The notes: a model not told the origin generated them from the sequence alone. 64,000 nt of DNA from Hyposmocoma kahamanoa (GCF_003589595.1 NW_020653726.1:18250283-18314282); one strand, 5' to 3'. Positions 9,850 through 19,787 are shown, counted from the stretch's first letter. Made by a program: numbers and translations.

Positions 9850-10352
9850 ATAGCACTAGAGCTCCTTGTGAAGGGTAATTTTCAAGTTAGTCTTCTCTAC
9901 CTAATTTTAGTGGTAATTTTTATTATTCAAATATTCGAGTATATTTTCGCGAAATATTAAATAATCTTTCATGATACTACACTCGAATATTAAGTAACAC
10001 TTTATGATAATATTCAAGAATATTATAATAATAAAAATTGCCACCGAAATTAGATGAAGAAAACTAACTAGAAAATTACCCTGACAGAGTTCATCCAGGG
10101 AACTACTGCCACCTTACCTATTTCTGCCACCAAGCAGTAATGTGAGCATAACTGTGTTCCGGTTTTGAAGGTGAAGGTACAGCCAAATGGGACTTGTCAA
10201 CTTATGTCTCAGGGTGACGGGCACAGTGGCAGTGCGTTTCAAATCTTTGTGATTTAAAAGCTCTGAGTGGCATTCAACTGTTATAGACAGGCATGTCGCT
10301 TACCGCTAGGCGCCCAATTGGTCGTTCCCTGCACTTGGTGTCATAAACAAAA
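9850..10352 (+). repeat. Rep-B copy split by a nested MITE
   Basis: The head TAGAGCTCCTTGTGA ends at 9871. The copy resumes at 10083 with GACAGAGTTCATCCAGGGAA and continues to the 3' end (CACTTGGTGTCATAAACAAA). The join matches intact copies exactly, apart from the inserted 211 bp and the 2-bp duplication. Confidence 0.85.
9872..10082. mobile_element. MITE, 211 bp, long TIRs AGGGTAATTTTC
   Basis: The first and last 56 or so bases are imperfect inverted repeats, starting AGGGTAATTTTC and ending GAAAATTACCCT. The interior is AT-rich with no ORF. GA directly repeats on both sides (9870-9871 and 10083-10084). The insertion point is certain because it splits a Rep-B copy. The superfamily is not clear. 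Confidence 0.8.
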
Positions 10353-11446
10353 GACTTTTAAGTTACGTAACGGTGTAGGAAACACTTATCACTATATAAA
10401 GACATAACATTTTATGTGTTACCAAGTTACGTACACATCGCATGGTACATTGCATCTTAAAACTATTCACAATATTTTAACTAATGTAGAAAAGCTTCTA
10501 TCCATCGGTTTCATACATGAAGAATGGTAATAGAATACACTAGTGACTTCATTTCATCATTCTAGTGATAATAGGAAAGACAATAGCTGCATTAAAAAGG
10601 TAACTTTTTTTAGTAGTATCTTTTTAGCCTAACGACGAGTTGTTTATATTATCTTCCCATTACTGGGATCATTATTTTACCTTTAAACAACAAGATTTTC
10701 TGATTTCGGTATCCAATCTTGTTCACTCATCACTAATGTTAAATGTGCCTACTTACCGATAACATTTTGTTTAATGTTATATACTCAATGATATGTAAAC
10801 AAGGGAAACCTGTTATTAGCTTTACTCTTAGCCTATAATACTATGTAAAATGCTTTATGTAACGCCGTCGATTTTCTTAATAAATAAAAAAATTAATACA
10901 CGAATAAAATCAGCGAAATATGAAGGAAATATTTCATTACTAGCGATAAAATACGACAAATTGCTTTCAAAATGGCGATCTCTAGAAATAACATCAAATA
11001 CCATCATTAAACTCTAATGATGTCCTCATACATAACAATACACAAAAAACGCAAATAGTCAACTAAACAGCAATTCGACAAAAGCGTCTTTCATTCTCAG
11101 AGCGCTCGAAAAATTCATTAGCGAACGTTCGCTACTCACCGGCGGTTTGAATAAAATATACGATGAGAATAAAGCGAGCCTTTTTATCTATTAAACGCAT
11201 TTGCTGGTACAAATCTTCGCTTTCTCCGGGAGCGTGAGAAGTGGTGAGGGATAAGGCAATAGGGATGGTATAAGAGGTGGCGATTTCGTTTTATCCAATA
11301 GTAAATTGTGGTATATATTCATAAGTGTACAGTGTTTGTTTTATGTAATACTTTGTTAAATGTAGACAATTAAGAGGATTTCCATCAATCTGACAAATCT
11401 GTGTATTAATTTAAAAAAAGAATAAAAACAGTAGAGAGCATATTAT
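10353..11446. other. About 1.1 kb without a supported feature
   Basis: AT-rich, with no open frame over 60 codons, no terminal repeats and no match to the named families. A locally GC-richer patch lies at 11095-11260. Confidence 0.4.
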
Positions 11447-11656
11447 TTTAGTAGCAGTAGAGCTTCTTGTGAAAGAGTTCGTCTAGAGAAGAACTGCCAC
11501 GCGCATTACAGCGTTTCGTTAATACAGGCCCATAGGACTTGTAACTTATGTCTCAGGGCGACCCTTTGCTATTTAAACCTTTGAGTGGCACTGTAATTCC
11601 TAATGCAGATGCACGACTTGTCTGTTCCGTCACTAGACGCCATAAAAATAAAAATT
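11447..11656 (+). repeat. Rep-B copy with large internal deletions
   Basis: A clear head (AGTAGAGCTTCTTGTGAAAG) joins GGACTTGTAACTTATGTCTC and a shortened 3' half ending CCATAAAAATAAAAA. Confidence 0.75.
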
Positions 11657-11947
11657 CTAGACAGGTTAATGCATTTCTTCACAATATCAAAGTCTGGTAT
11701 ACGACGAAGACAAATTTCACTGGGATTTAATATAGACTCACGCGAGCATCACGTTCGTTCCTTTCTTGAACCTGCATGAAGTGGGATGGGCTCGCTTCTG
11801 AAGTGTTTTCTCTGCACTATGGCACGAGGTTCTTCGAAACGCGAGTAAACATGGATCAAGAGCTTACGCTCTGGCCAGCGGCTGGCAATGCATAGACGGC
11901 CCCGCTCGTGTTGCAAATGTCCTTGGACTAAATCTTGCTTTTCCTTG

Positions 11948-12146
11948 CACACACTTTTAACCCTGCATTAGGGAAACCCTGTATTGCGAGTGCCATGGAC
12001 ATAGACAACCATGAAGAGCAATCAAACTCTCGAGAGAAATAGATGTAGGCCACACTAATATTTCTCCCGGCCCGGGAATCGCACCCGAGACCTCTGTGTA
12101 GCAGTCCAGGATGGTAACTGCTTGGCACACGGCACGGAGGCAGTTA
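11948..12146 (-). mobile_element. SINE-1 copy, damaged head
   Basis: The minus strand shows the family from TTTCCCTAATGCAGGG back to TAACTGCCTCCGTGCCGTGT. A duplication in the box A region (CACACGGCACGG) and loss of the (ATT)n tail mark it as an older copy. A Rep-B copy starts 20 bases to its right. Confidence 0.75.
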
Positions 12147-12167
12147 AAGGCAGTGCTAGCTTGTGCT

Positions 12168-12474
12168 AGAGTAGAACTCCTTGTGAAAGAATTCGCCCAG
12201 AAAAGTACTGTCGCCTTACCTATTTCTGCCGCCAAGTAGTAATGTTAGCATTACTGCGTTCCGGTTTTGAAGGGTAACGGTGCTGGTGAAATTACAGGCA
12301 TATGGGACTTGTCAACTTATGTCTCAGAGTGACAGACGCAGTGGCAGTGCGCCTCAGGTCTTTGCGATTTATAGCGCTGAGTGGCACTGCAACTGTTATA
12401 AACAGACCTGTAGCTTACCATCAGGCACACGACATGTTCGTCACGTCACTTGATAGTATAAAAAAAATCAACCT
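12168..12474 (+). repeat. Rep-B copy, full length, useful reference
   Basis: Runs from CTAGAGTAGAACTCCTTGTG through every family block to GTCACTTGATAGTATAAAAA and an A-run. It is about 305 bp and is one of two or three copies that define both ends of the family. Open frames over it are non-coding shadows. Confidence 0.85.
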
Positions 12475-13023
12475 TTTCAGTTACTGCACTTTTAAAATCG
12501 CTATGGTTTGTAATATAAACCCACAACCAAAGGAAATGGGTGGCCGTCTCTCTGGCGTTTACTACCGCAAGCTTTATTTTGCACTCGTGGTCTATCTCGG
12601 AGCATGGCGGTCTGGACTTTGTAGGATTTGTCGTGACTTTGAAGAACTTACATTTAAAAGACGGGATAAAGAGTGCTTTTAGATTAAACATTAAGATTAT
12701 TTAAAAGTTGGCAGCTGATTGCGACTGTTTTCCCACGGGTGTAAGGTACCCTTCATCAGTTTATTATAGTCAGTAGATTACTTCAGCAGAGTTGAGGCCT
12801 TCCCCTATGTGCGCCATTACGCCGACTCCTCAGCTTGTTACATCCATAATAGATGAGATAAGTGCTTTTAAATAAAGGGAATACAAAATATCTTAAAATA
12901 CGAGTAGAAGAAAACTTCTTTAACTTATCTAGTAAAAGAGGGGTGGAGCAAACCTTGGGGGTTTGGCAATGTTTCTCCTTTGGATAAGTAAATGTGGTCA
13001 TTATCAGAAGCTGATTGATGCTT
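12475..13023. other. No identifiable feature
   Basis: A short frame continuing from the Rep-B copy (12475-12682) has no recognisable content. The rest is unassigned. Confidence 0.4.
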
Positions 13024-13140
13024 CATTAGTAGCGGTAGAGCTTCTTATGAAACAGTTTGTTCAGGGAAGTACTGCCTCCTTACCTATTTCTGCCGCCGAG
13101 CGGTAATGTGAGCATAACGGCGTTCCTGTTTGGAAATGAA
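13024..13140 (+). repeat. Rep-B copy, 5' third only
   Basis: Head to GGCGTTCCTGTTTGGAAATG, then replaced by LTR-flanking sequence. Confidence 0.8.
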
Positions 13141-13174
13141 AACCTGACATATTCTAAATGATTCTCACTAGTTA

Positions 13175-13540
13175 TGTTACGGACGGCTGTACGCGTCCGG
13201 CCGGTCCTCTGACCGGAAATATGAGTACAATTATGCAAATAATTCAAGACAATTCTAATTTGCCGGGTGGCATCCGCGGCGCATTGATAGGACCGGTACG
13301 ATGTGGGAGACACCGTTTTGGTATATATATAGGTGATTTGTTGATTCATTTGCATTCATATTTATGAGTTGTCAGATTACGGAACTAAGTCAGATGGACA
13401 TAGATCGCGTTTGTTAGGATAAAGTTCAAGAGTCGTATATAGTCCACTTAAGATTAAGACGCTTCAATAAACGGACGATTACGAGTTTCATTGAAGTGAA
13501 GTCTGGTTCGTTTTGAGACGGATTCAGCCAGGATCCAACG
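13175..13540 (+). mobile_element. Candidate solo LTR, 366 bp, 5-bp duplication AGTTA
   Basis: Begins TGTTACGGACGG and ends GGATCCAACG. It is flanked on both sides by AGTTA (13170-13174 and 13541-13545). An AATAAA lies at about 13466, in the downstream third, where LTR polyadenylation signals fall. TG at the start, a 5-bp duplication and no internal retroviral-type genes nearby fit a solo LTR of a Ty3/gypsy-like element. The terminal CG in place of CA is an imperfection. Confidence 0.55.
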
Positions 13541-13554
13541 AGTTACATATTACT

Positions 13555-13715
13555 TACCGCGATATTACTTATTATTTTTCCCGATATTTCGGATCACTTA
13601 CGCTCCTGCGGTTACGGGTTGACTGGCCACCGGCAGATGACAGCTTTAAGAACAGACTCTACCCTCTTTCGCTGTCGACGAAAGATATTTCAATAAAGTA
13701 TATTTAAAATACTGG
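13555..13715 (-). mobile_element. Possible PLE terminal fragment of a second family
   Basis: The minus strand contains GATCCGAAATATCGGG. A CGAAATATCGGG-type block is what I associate with PLE or hammerhead-bearing repeats. No coding sequence is attached, so this is weak. Confidence 0.3.
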
Positions 13716-14064
13716 TTTGTTTTTATCAATCCAGTTACTCAAACTGAGACAGCTGTTTGTATAAACACAATCTATTAACTACAGTACAGAAACATTTTAT
13801 TATTCAGTATTCATCCATTTTATTGTTTAAGTAGCAGTAGAGCTCCTTGTGAAAGAGTTCGTCCGGGCAAGTACTCCCACCTTACCTGTATCTGCCGCCA
13901 AGCCGTAATTTTAACATTACTGTGTTCCGGTTTTGAAAGGTACGAGACCTGGTGAAATTACAGGCACATAGGACTTATCAAGTTATGTCTTTGGGTGACG
14001 GTCGTAGTGGCAGTGCCCCTTATATCTCAGTGATGTAAAGCTCTGAGTGGCACTGCAACTGTTA

Positions 14065-14362
14065 GAACGATTACACATGGTGGCTTTTAGAAGCGATGCC
14101 GTCGCTAATCGTCTACCTTTACACACGTCCGTGATTTTAAGCAGCGATGCAAATGCGATTCAAGCGCGCGACTGCATCGATACAAACGAGCGACTGCATC
14201 GATACAAACGCACGACTGCATCGATACAAACGCACGACTGCATCGATACAAACGCGCAACTGCATCGATACAAACGCGCGATTGCATCGCTACATATAGG
14301 ATTTATAGGCGATTGCAGCGAAGCAATCGCGTTTAAAAGTTGTCGTACTTAACCAGTCTTAA
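14065..14362. mobile_element. 298-bp insertion carrying a 22-bp minisatellite
   Basis: Flanked by the 5-base duplication TGTTA and sits inside a Rep-B copy. The ends (GAACGATTACAC / AACCAGTCTTAA) are not inverted repeats. The interior is rich in GCGAT-type words. It is a real insertion of unknown class. Confidence 0.6.
14168..14299. repeat. Minisatellite, six units of 22 bp
   Basis: Six head-to-tail units of GCGACTGCATCGATACAAAC plus two bases, with few substitutions; the last unit is the most changed. A 101-residue open frame over it is a by-product of the repeat and is not a gene. Confidence 0.9.
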
Positions 14363-14433
14363 TGTTAGGCGTGTCGCTTACCAGCAGGCGCACGACTTAT
14401 TCGTCCCGTCACTTGGTATTATTAAAAAAAGTC

Positions 14434-15217
14434 TTCTCGTCGTCAAAGAGTGGCATGAAAGCTTCGAATCAAGACAGCATTGTGTAACCAATATCAAACA
14501 ATTACAGTTAGATGTTATTTAAGGTTAAACTGAATAGGTATTTTCTAGACATGTGTTTGTCTGTTTTAAATTCTAATTTAAACTTAAACTTAATTCAAAC
14601 CTAAACAGAATTTAAAGTAGAACGTCAATATTTTAAACAGTCGTGATTAACTAAAACATGGTCATTTGAAAAATTGATTTCCGAATGGCGTTTACGCCCT
14701 TTTTACATAACACCGATTATATATAAATTGAACTCGGCTATCAGCTAAGAATAAAAAGTAAAGAAATTTTGACACAATTACATGTTATTCTCTTCTCGTC
14801 AAGAGTTTGTAAGTGCAAAATTGAGACATTGTAACGAAGATTTAGTTTATTTTTGAGGTTGTAAGCTTGAAACTATTTTACAACAGAACTTTACTACTGG
14901 TTTACGAGTAAAAAGTCGTATATCACTTAGGTCTGAGTAGAGCTGCCTATAAAGTTAACATGAATCTGTGTTATTTTGTCTAAGTTTGTTACTTTTGTTA
15001 CTTTTAGGAATGTATTATTTTTAAAACGTTTTCAGTACATTTAATATCACGAGTGAAAGTGAACACTTTTATAATACCTATTATAAATATTATAACATTG
15101 TAATATATCAGAAAAATTCATGACTAACATCCATATTTATAGTACAAAGAAGTAAAGCATTTAATGAAAATATTTACTTCGTATTTTTTTTATAACATAA
15201 TACAAATTTGAATTTGA
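14434..15217. other. No identifiable feature
   Basis: AT-rich. TTCTAATTTAAACTTAAACT near 14570 is a low-complexity TTTAAACTTAAA stretch. No gene. Confidence 0.4.
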
Positions 15218-15317
15218 CTTCCATCTCACCTGATGGCAAGTGACGATTAGGCCGACGATGGAGCCTTCATACCTAAATAATGTCTATTCATTCTCGCCTT
15301 GAAAAGGTAGAATTGTA
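15218..15317 (+). repeat. Dispersed repeat H, copy 1
   Basis: CATCTCACCTGATGGCAAGT ... GACGATGGAGC ... TATTCATTCTCGCCTTGAAA is matched at 52120-52220. It resembles a common lepidopteran dispersed repeat known to me by its CTCACCTGATGG-AAGTGA start. The class is unknown. Confidence 0.6.
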
Positions 15318-15360
15318 ACTAAGGACACTCTTATTATTGTCAATTAATAACTATATTAAT

Positions 15361-15579
15361 AACTGCCTCCGTGGCCGAACGGTTACCGTGCCGGACTGCC
15401 ACGCAGAGGTCCCCGGGTTCGACTCCCGGGCCGGGAGAAATATTTTATGGCCTACAATTATTTCTCTCGTGAGTTTGGGTGTAATTTGTGGTTGTCTATA
15501 TGTGTGTCCATGGCACCCGCGACACAGGGTTTCCTTAGTGCGGGGCTATGTTGAGTGTGTGCGTTATTTGTTATTAATT
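15361..15579 (+). mobile_element. SINE-1 copy, full length, best tRNA head
   Basis: AACTGCCTCCGTGGCCGAAC opens a tRNA-like domain. It has a box A-like TGGCCGAACGGTTACC, a box B (GGTTCGACTCC) and the GGGCCGGGAGAAATATTT junction. The body is GTGTAATTTGTGGTTGTC, then CGACACAGGGTTTCC, then a short TTA-rich tail. The split promoter would allow RNA polymerase III transcription, and mobility would depend on a partner LINE. About 219 bp. It is followed directly by a PLE scrap. Confidence 0.85.
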
Positions 15580-15589
15580 TACGTTGTGC

Positions 15590-15676
15590 GAAACTTTTTT
15601 CAAATAAACCAACTGTCAGCAGAGATCATGGTACAAGTAAAGGACCTGAAACGTTGTTTTGTTTAAAAACACAAAC
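15590..15676 (+). mobile_element. PLE terminal repeat fragment
   Basis: CATGGTACAAGTAAAGGACC and TGAAACGTTGTTTTGTTTAA align to the terminal-repeat core of the other PLE copies with several substitutions. Confidence 0.55.
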
Positions 15677-15720
15677 AAACAAGAGAAAGAAAGAGAGAGA
15701 GAAGGAAAGATAGAAAGAAA
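15677..15720 (+). repeat. Purine-rich (GA/GAAA) microsatellite
   Basis: AAGAGAAAGAAAGAGAGAGA and similar purine-only sequence over about 44 bases. Confidence 0.85.
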
Positions 15721-15944
15721 ACTGTTTATGGCACAAGAACAGACAACAAAAGCAGAGGAAGAATAATAAAAAATAATAATATTAAAACAATTATATGATA
15801 TAAGCAGTAATTTACCGTCATGCGTATCGCGGCTAGTACAATTGGGACTTGCATAGCTTTAGCCACAATCAGTTTTTGTTTAATACAGTGCCGTACCGTT
15901 CACAAACCCGCCAAAGATTAAGCTTACCCAAAAGCCAAGATTAT

Positions 15945-16210
15945 ACGTTGCGAAAAAGTTCGCCTAAACAAGTTCTGCCATTTTACTTATTTCTGCCATT
16001 AGCATTACTGCGTTCCAATTTTGAAGGGCAAGGGTGCTGGTGAAATTACAGGCACATGAGACTTCTCTACTTATGTCTCAAAGTGACAGGCGCAGCGGCA
16101 GTGCCTCTCAGATCTTAGCGATTTAACTCTCTGAGCGGGACAAGCGTGTCACTTAACACCAGGCGTATGACTTGTTCATCCCGTGACTTGGTATAGTAGA
16201 AAAAGTTATG
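15945..16210 (+). repeat. Rep-B copy, head damaged
   Basis: AAAAAGTTCGCCTAAACAAG stands for the head. From TTTCTGCCATTAGCATTACT the family order is kept to GTGACTTGGTATAGTAGAAA. Confidence 0.8.
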
Positions 16211-16248
16211 ACAAAAACAATTTTAAAAAACCTACAAAGCCTGTTCTG

Positions 16249-16385
16249 GTACAAACTGCACCCTGGAATTCTTCGGTCACATCTCAAGGCGAAAAATTCA
16301 TTCGATCCGGCTGGACTCGAACTAGCGCCTTCACCATACCGTGGTTGACGCTCTTCCAACTGAGCTACGGAACGAACCAGCAGAC
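16249..16385 (-). mobile_element. tRNA-like SINE head or tRNA-Thr(GGT) pseudogene
   Basis: The minus strand reads CGTTCCGTAGCTCAGTTGGA, then AGAGC, an anticodon-like loop ACGGTAT and box B AGTTCGAGTCC with a T-arm GCTAG / CCAGC (one mismatch). The acceptor stem pairs at six of seven positions. The anticodon stem has a bulged A and position 33 is C instead of T, which is not expected of a working tRNA. Loop positions 34-36 read GGT (threonine). Downstream sequence (CGAATGAATTTTTCGCC) suggests a SINE body. I lean to a SINE over a tRNA gene. Confidence 0.5.
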
Positions 16386-17149
16386 ATTACCAATTGCTAT
16401 TAGTAATTACCTTCACTATGTTTGTATGCTTAAAATTTGTCCGGACCCACTGAAACTATATTTATTTTGTTACTCTCTACAACCAGTGTTTTCACAAATA
16501 AATAAATTCATTTTGGTAGGAAATTGTTCTTGATTTTCTAACATGAGATCATACTAAGAATTCTGTGTCAGTTGTCCTATTGTAAAATTGTGATAGAGAG
16601 GCTACAAAACACGTTACAAAGCTTCACAAACTTCACAAACCAAATGCAACGCGGTTTTAGATTCGTAANNNNNNNNNNTATGTTCCACTCCGGCAATTGC
16701 AAAGTTGGCCCCTTAGGTCAGCCACCATTAATTTTATTGACAGTCTAATTAGGCAAATGTAAAAACGTTACCAAAACACATTCGGATAATACAAAGAGCC
16801 ATACAATATCATTACATTAACAACAACGTATTAGCTTTTACAAATATTAATCCGGATCGAATATGGCGCATTCTCTAAATTGCAATTGTAGCCGGCAGCG
16901 TTTTTGCATTTGATTGCCTGTCCATTCGTTCTGGTAGGAAATAGAGTTGTGCTGCATTGAAAATTATTTATTGGTTGAATTCCTGGGAAAATGTACGTAA
17001 ATCGCAGCCGGCCACGAAAACGTGTGTATTATTATTTTTTTTAATTTGCGACTCTTTATAAGAATATCAGCGGCATTTTTAATCATTCCATTTATTTCAT
17101 CCATTCCGCCATTTTGTTGTTATACGAATAACGTATATATATTTTTTAT
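16386..17149. other. Unassigned sequence with an assembly gap
   Basis: Ten N at 16669-16678. CTTCACAAACTTCACAAACC just before the gap is a short direct repeat and may be why assembly broke there. No gene seen. Confidence 0.4.
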
Positions 17150-17206
17150 GATATCAAATGACGGGATGAAGAAGTCGTAAGTTGCAATGATCTGATGGGC
17201 ACTATC
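17150..17206 (-). repeat. Rep-B 3' scrap
   Basis: ATGATATCAAATGACGGGAT to AGTCGTAAG only. Confidence 0.6.
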
Positions 17207-17224
17207 TAGTAGTAGCACTATGAT

Positions 17225-17445
17225 GATCTCAGTACTAAAATACCGACCTCAAAAGTCATTCATCCCCTAGTTTGCCACCCTGCGTGGAATATTTTCTTGA
17301 AATTTAAATGTGACCATCGCTGAGGTACCCTCTTTGCGTCAAAAAAAGACTCATTAAAATCGGTACACAAATGCAAATGAGTTATCCAGTAACAAACACA
17401 AAAAAAAGACCGTCGAATTGAGCTCCTTCCTTTTTTTTAAGTCGT
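17225..17445 (+). mobile_element. Family E copy, internally deleted
   Basis: ACCGACCTCAAAAGTC, GGATTCATCCCC-like (GTCATTCATCCCCTAG), TGAGGTACCCTCTTTGCG and the 3' end TTGAGCTCCTTCC...AAGTC are in family order. The middle is deleted. Confidence 0.7.
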
Positions 17446-17634
17446 ACTTGAGGGATGATGAAGAAGCAGTACGCGTGGTGGTAAGTCACTCAGAGCTTCA
17501 TTGCAAAGATCAGAGGTCACCGTAAGAACTTAAAGTTGATAAGTCCTATGTGCGTGTAGTTTCCTTTACTCTTCAAAATCGAAACTGTAATGCTCACATT
17601 GCTTGGCGGCAGAAATAGGTGCGGTAGTTTATTA
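17441..17634 (-). repeat. Rep-B copy, head missing
   Basis: TACGCGTGGTGGTAAGTCAC to TGGCGGCAGAAATAGGTGCG, with several short deletions. It abuts the family E copy on its left. Confidence 0.75.
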
Positions 17635-17723
17635 ATGTGTTGACATAAAATAATTATATTAAGATTATTATTTTTCTAATTTCGAAGAGACAAAATTTAT
17701 TGATATAGTATTTATTTATGCAA

Positions 17724-17989
17724 TAGTGGGCTTTACACACAATCGCGCGTGATACGGCAGTCGTGGGCGCGTGTAAAGGAAACACGCGTCGGTTTCACGC
17801 GGTCTATCCTGCGCTATTAGCCTATAAACTGGCGCTATCTCCGTTGTAACAAATACGAACTTAAGCAATCGCGCGCGAAAGAAAAATTTCAAACGGGTGA
17901 TCGCGCACAATTACGCGTGCTGCCCTTCCCGCGCGCAATCGTGTATGGTCCTGATCATGCGCGATAGAGTGGCTGTGTAAAGGGGGCTA
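17724..17989. mobile_element. GC-rich MITE family C, copy 1
   Basis: Ends TAGTGGGCTTTACAC and, on the other strand, TAGCCCCCTTTACACAG. The interior is full of CGCG and GCGCGCAATCG words, far richer in CpG than the surroundings. About 266 bp with no credible ORF. Related copies are at 36408-36740 and 50617-50800. Confidence 0.7.
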
Positions 17990-18619
17990 ATAGTAGCTGC
18001 GTCCACGTAAAAAATTACTTCGAACAGTCTACTGTAGTATACTAATTTGCGTACCTTTATTGGTACAAATCTTCACCCCTTATTGAAATAAGGAAATCTT
18101 AAAATGGGTGAACCCATTTTAAGATTTATTTTTGTCGAAAAGTAGCCTATGTCCTTCTCCTAGGTCCCTATTTCTACATAAAAATTCGTCAATAATGGAT
18201 GTGGCTTAACGTAACAGACAGAGTTAATTTCGCATTTATAATATTTATCACAATACAAGATGAAACGTTAGTTTTAAACTGAAATCAAATATTACAAAAG
18301 GTACATGTTTTTAATTCACAGAATTGTAAATGTAATTCCATACTTCCATTGTGGTACAAAAGGTGTACACAACAGATTTTGACGCATCACTACCTCTAGC
18401 TAATTTCGGTATTAGGTCCCTTTGTGGTTATTAGGGCATGCAACGTTCATTACATGATTTTCAAACGATCATGTACCTGTTTTGTCCGTATATTGACTGG
18501 AATTTTGCACAGAGTAAAACAGGTGAACCGTAATGACTTTTGGAGTGAAGTGAGAACCTTAGGAAGATAGTTTTGTGGAAGCGTTCAACACAATCTTAAT
18601 TTGATTATGTTGAATATAA
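17990..18619. other. Unassigned, with one strong hairpin
   Basis: A perfect 16-base inverted repeat with a 2-base loop lies at 18094-18127 (AAATCTTAAAATGGGT). Nothing else was recognised. Confidence 0.4.
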
Positions 18620-18860
18620 GAAAATAGAATAGAAACCATTTATTACAACGCCACAACACAAAAATACACGGATAGAAAGAAAAGACAAAGCAAACGTAAA
18701 ACAAAAAATAAAATAACAAAAAAAAAACAACATAGCTAACATATCAAATCCTAAATAGTCAACACAATTTGGATAAATGGATCCACTTAGCTAATGTCAC
18801 GGCCGAGAAAAGGCTGTAACGCTGGTTTTAAGTGAACACCAGTTCATCGAGTTTGATTAC
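18620..18860 (-). mobile_element. Probable LINE 3' UTR remnant
   Basis: On the minus strand the right part (GAACTGGTGTTCACTTAAAA, CCAGCGTTACAGCC) leads through AT-rich sequence to AATAAATGGTTTCTATTCTA, an end that looks polyadenylation-like. No protein remains. Confidence 0.4.
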
Positions 18861-19007
18861 TTAGTGTACAATACTATTCAAGGAACTTACTTAGTAGTAC
18901 ACTGTTGTACACTGTACTTCTACTTACTAAGTATAACTATATATATATAAACACAATGAACTTTTGGAAATGAAGCAATTTTTTCCGGATTTTAGTAGGA
19001 GTTTGTC

Positions 19008-19235
19008 AAATAGTTGATCTAGGAAAGTACTGCCACCAACTATTTCTGCAGCCAATCAGTGAAGTGAGCATTGCTTGAGATCCATAAGTGCTGGCGAAAT
19101 TAATATGGGACTATGGCATAAGGGACTTGTCAACTGTGTCTCACAGTGAGGGGCGCAGTGGCAGTGCCCCTCAGATGCAATTACTGTAGACGGGCGACCG
19201 GCGTATCGCTTGCCACTTGATATCATAAAAAAATA
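19008..19235 (+). repeat. Rep-B copy with internal deletions
   Basis: GAAAGTACTGCCACCAACTA to the 3' end CCACTTGATATCATAAAAAA. The region normally reading GATCTTTGCGATTTAAAG is replaced by a short join. Confidence 0.8.
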
Positions 19236-19278
19236 CGCCCAGTAATTTGGCAATTTTGAACCATAAAAACTTCGAAGT

Positions 19279-19787
19279 GTTGAGGTTTTAGGTTTTCGCG
19301 ATTGTTACACATAACTAAACTAAACTACTATTTTCCGGATTTAAATCGCGTATATTTGTTTTTTCAAACAAACCAACGTTTTGTGTCCTTTATAGGTCCC
19401 ATGGTCACGGTTGACTGAGGTGGTACAGTAATCAACCAGCTATGTTTAATATTAATGCAAACCACCCTATTGTTTCACTATAGTTGCAAAACTTATTAAT
19501 CAAATACCTTATTTTTAATTTACAAAGAAACATTCCAATTTACGCTACATGACGTTTTACAAATTATTTTATTGAACGAATTTTTATTAAGTTATTTACT
19601 ATTAATTAATAACAGAAATTAGAGTAAATTAAAACATATTAATTATTACTGCAGTCTTATGTCTGTTTGGGATTTTTCATCAGAAGAAATACTGGATCCC
19701 GAACTGGTGGTACGGAGGAACCATCTACCCCGTTGAAATAAGGATGTTTTTTAATTTCAATGGCCTCTCGCAGCGTTCTGAGCAGAT
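19279..19787 (-). mobile_element. PLE 3' end inserted with an 11-bp target duplication
   Basis: AACTTCGAAGT lies on both sides (19268-19278 and 19788-19798). Read on the minus strand, the insert is the end of the PLE ORF, an AT-rich spacer and the terminal repeat ending GAAAACCTAAAACCTCA. This is a 5'-truncated insertion, as reverse transcription primed at the target would leave. Confidence 0.85.
19657..19786 (-). pseudogene. PLE endonuclease C-terminal fragment, copy 1
   Basis: Minus-strand frame: YLLRTLREAIEIKKHPYFN, then GVDGSSVPPVRDPVFLL and a stop after NPKQT. The block REAIEIKKHP-NFN-EDG followed by a tryptophan or arginine, then DPV, is the conserved end of the GIY-YIG endonuclease domain of Penelope-like retroelements. 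That enzyme nicks the target and primes reverse transcription. Only the last 42 codons remain; the catalytic GIY and YIG blocks and the reverse transcriptase are gone. The sister copy at 48489 keeps a more family-like WDPV, so the arginine here looks like a mutation. The fragment sits just inside the truncated 5' end of the insertion. Confidence 0.75.

Larger units (their letters stand above)
13828..14433 (+). repeat. Rep-B copy split by a 298-bp insertion
   Basis: Left part 13828-14064 (head to ACTGCAACTGTTA). Right part is about 14363-14433 (GGCGTGTCGCTTACCAGCAG to the A-run). TGTTA is present at both junctions (14060-14064 and 14363-14367). Confidence 0.8.

Noticed and set aside
12302..12682. 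126-codon plus-strand open frame
   Set aside because: Its first half is read entirely from a Rep-B copy whose relatives do not keep the frame open; no domain features.
14105..14300. Possible CRISPR-like array (regular 22-bp units)
   Set aside because: Units are directly adjacent without unique spacers, so this is a minisatellite; the surroundings are eukaryotic repeats.
14047..14352. 101-codon frame rich in repeated ASIQTHDCIDTN-like units
   Set aside because: Produced by the 22-bp minisatellite; 22 is not a multiple of three, and the periodic peptide is a translation of a tandem repeat inserted in Rep-B.
16249..16385. Functional tRNA-Thr gene
   Set aside because: A bulged base in the anticodon stem, C at position 33, a mismatched acceptor pair and SINE-like downstream sequence argue against a working tRNA.
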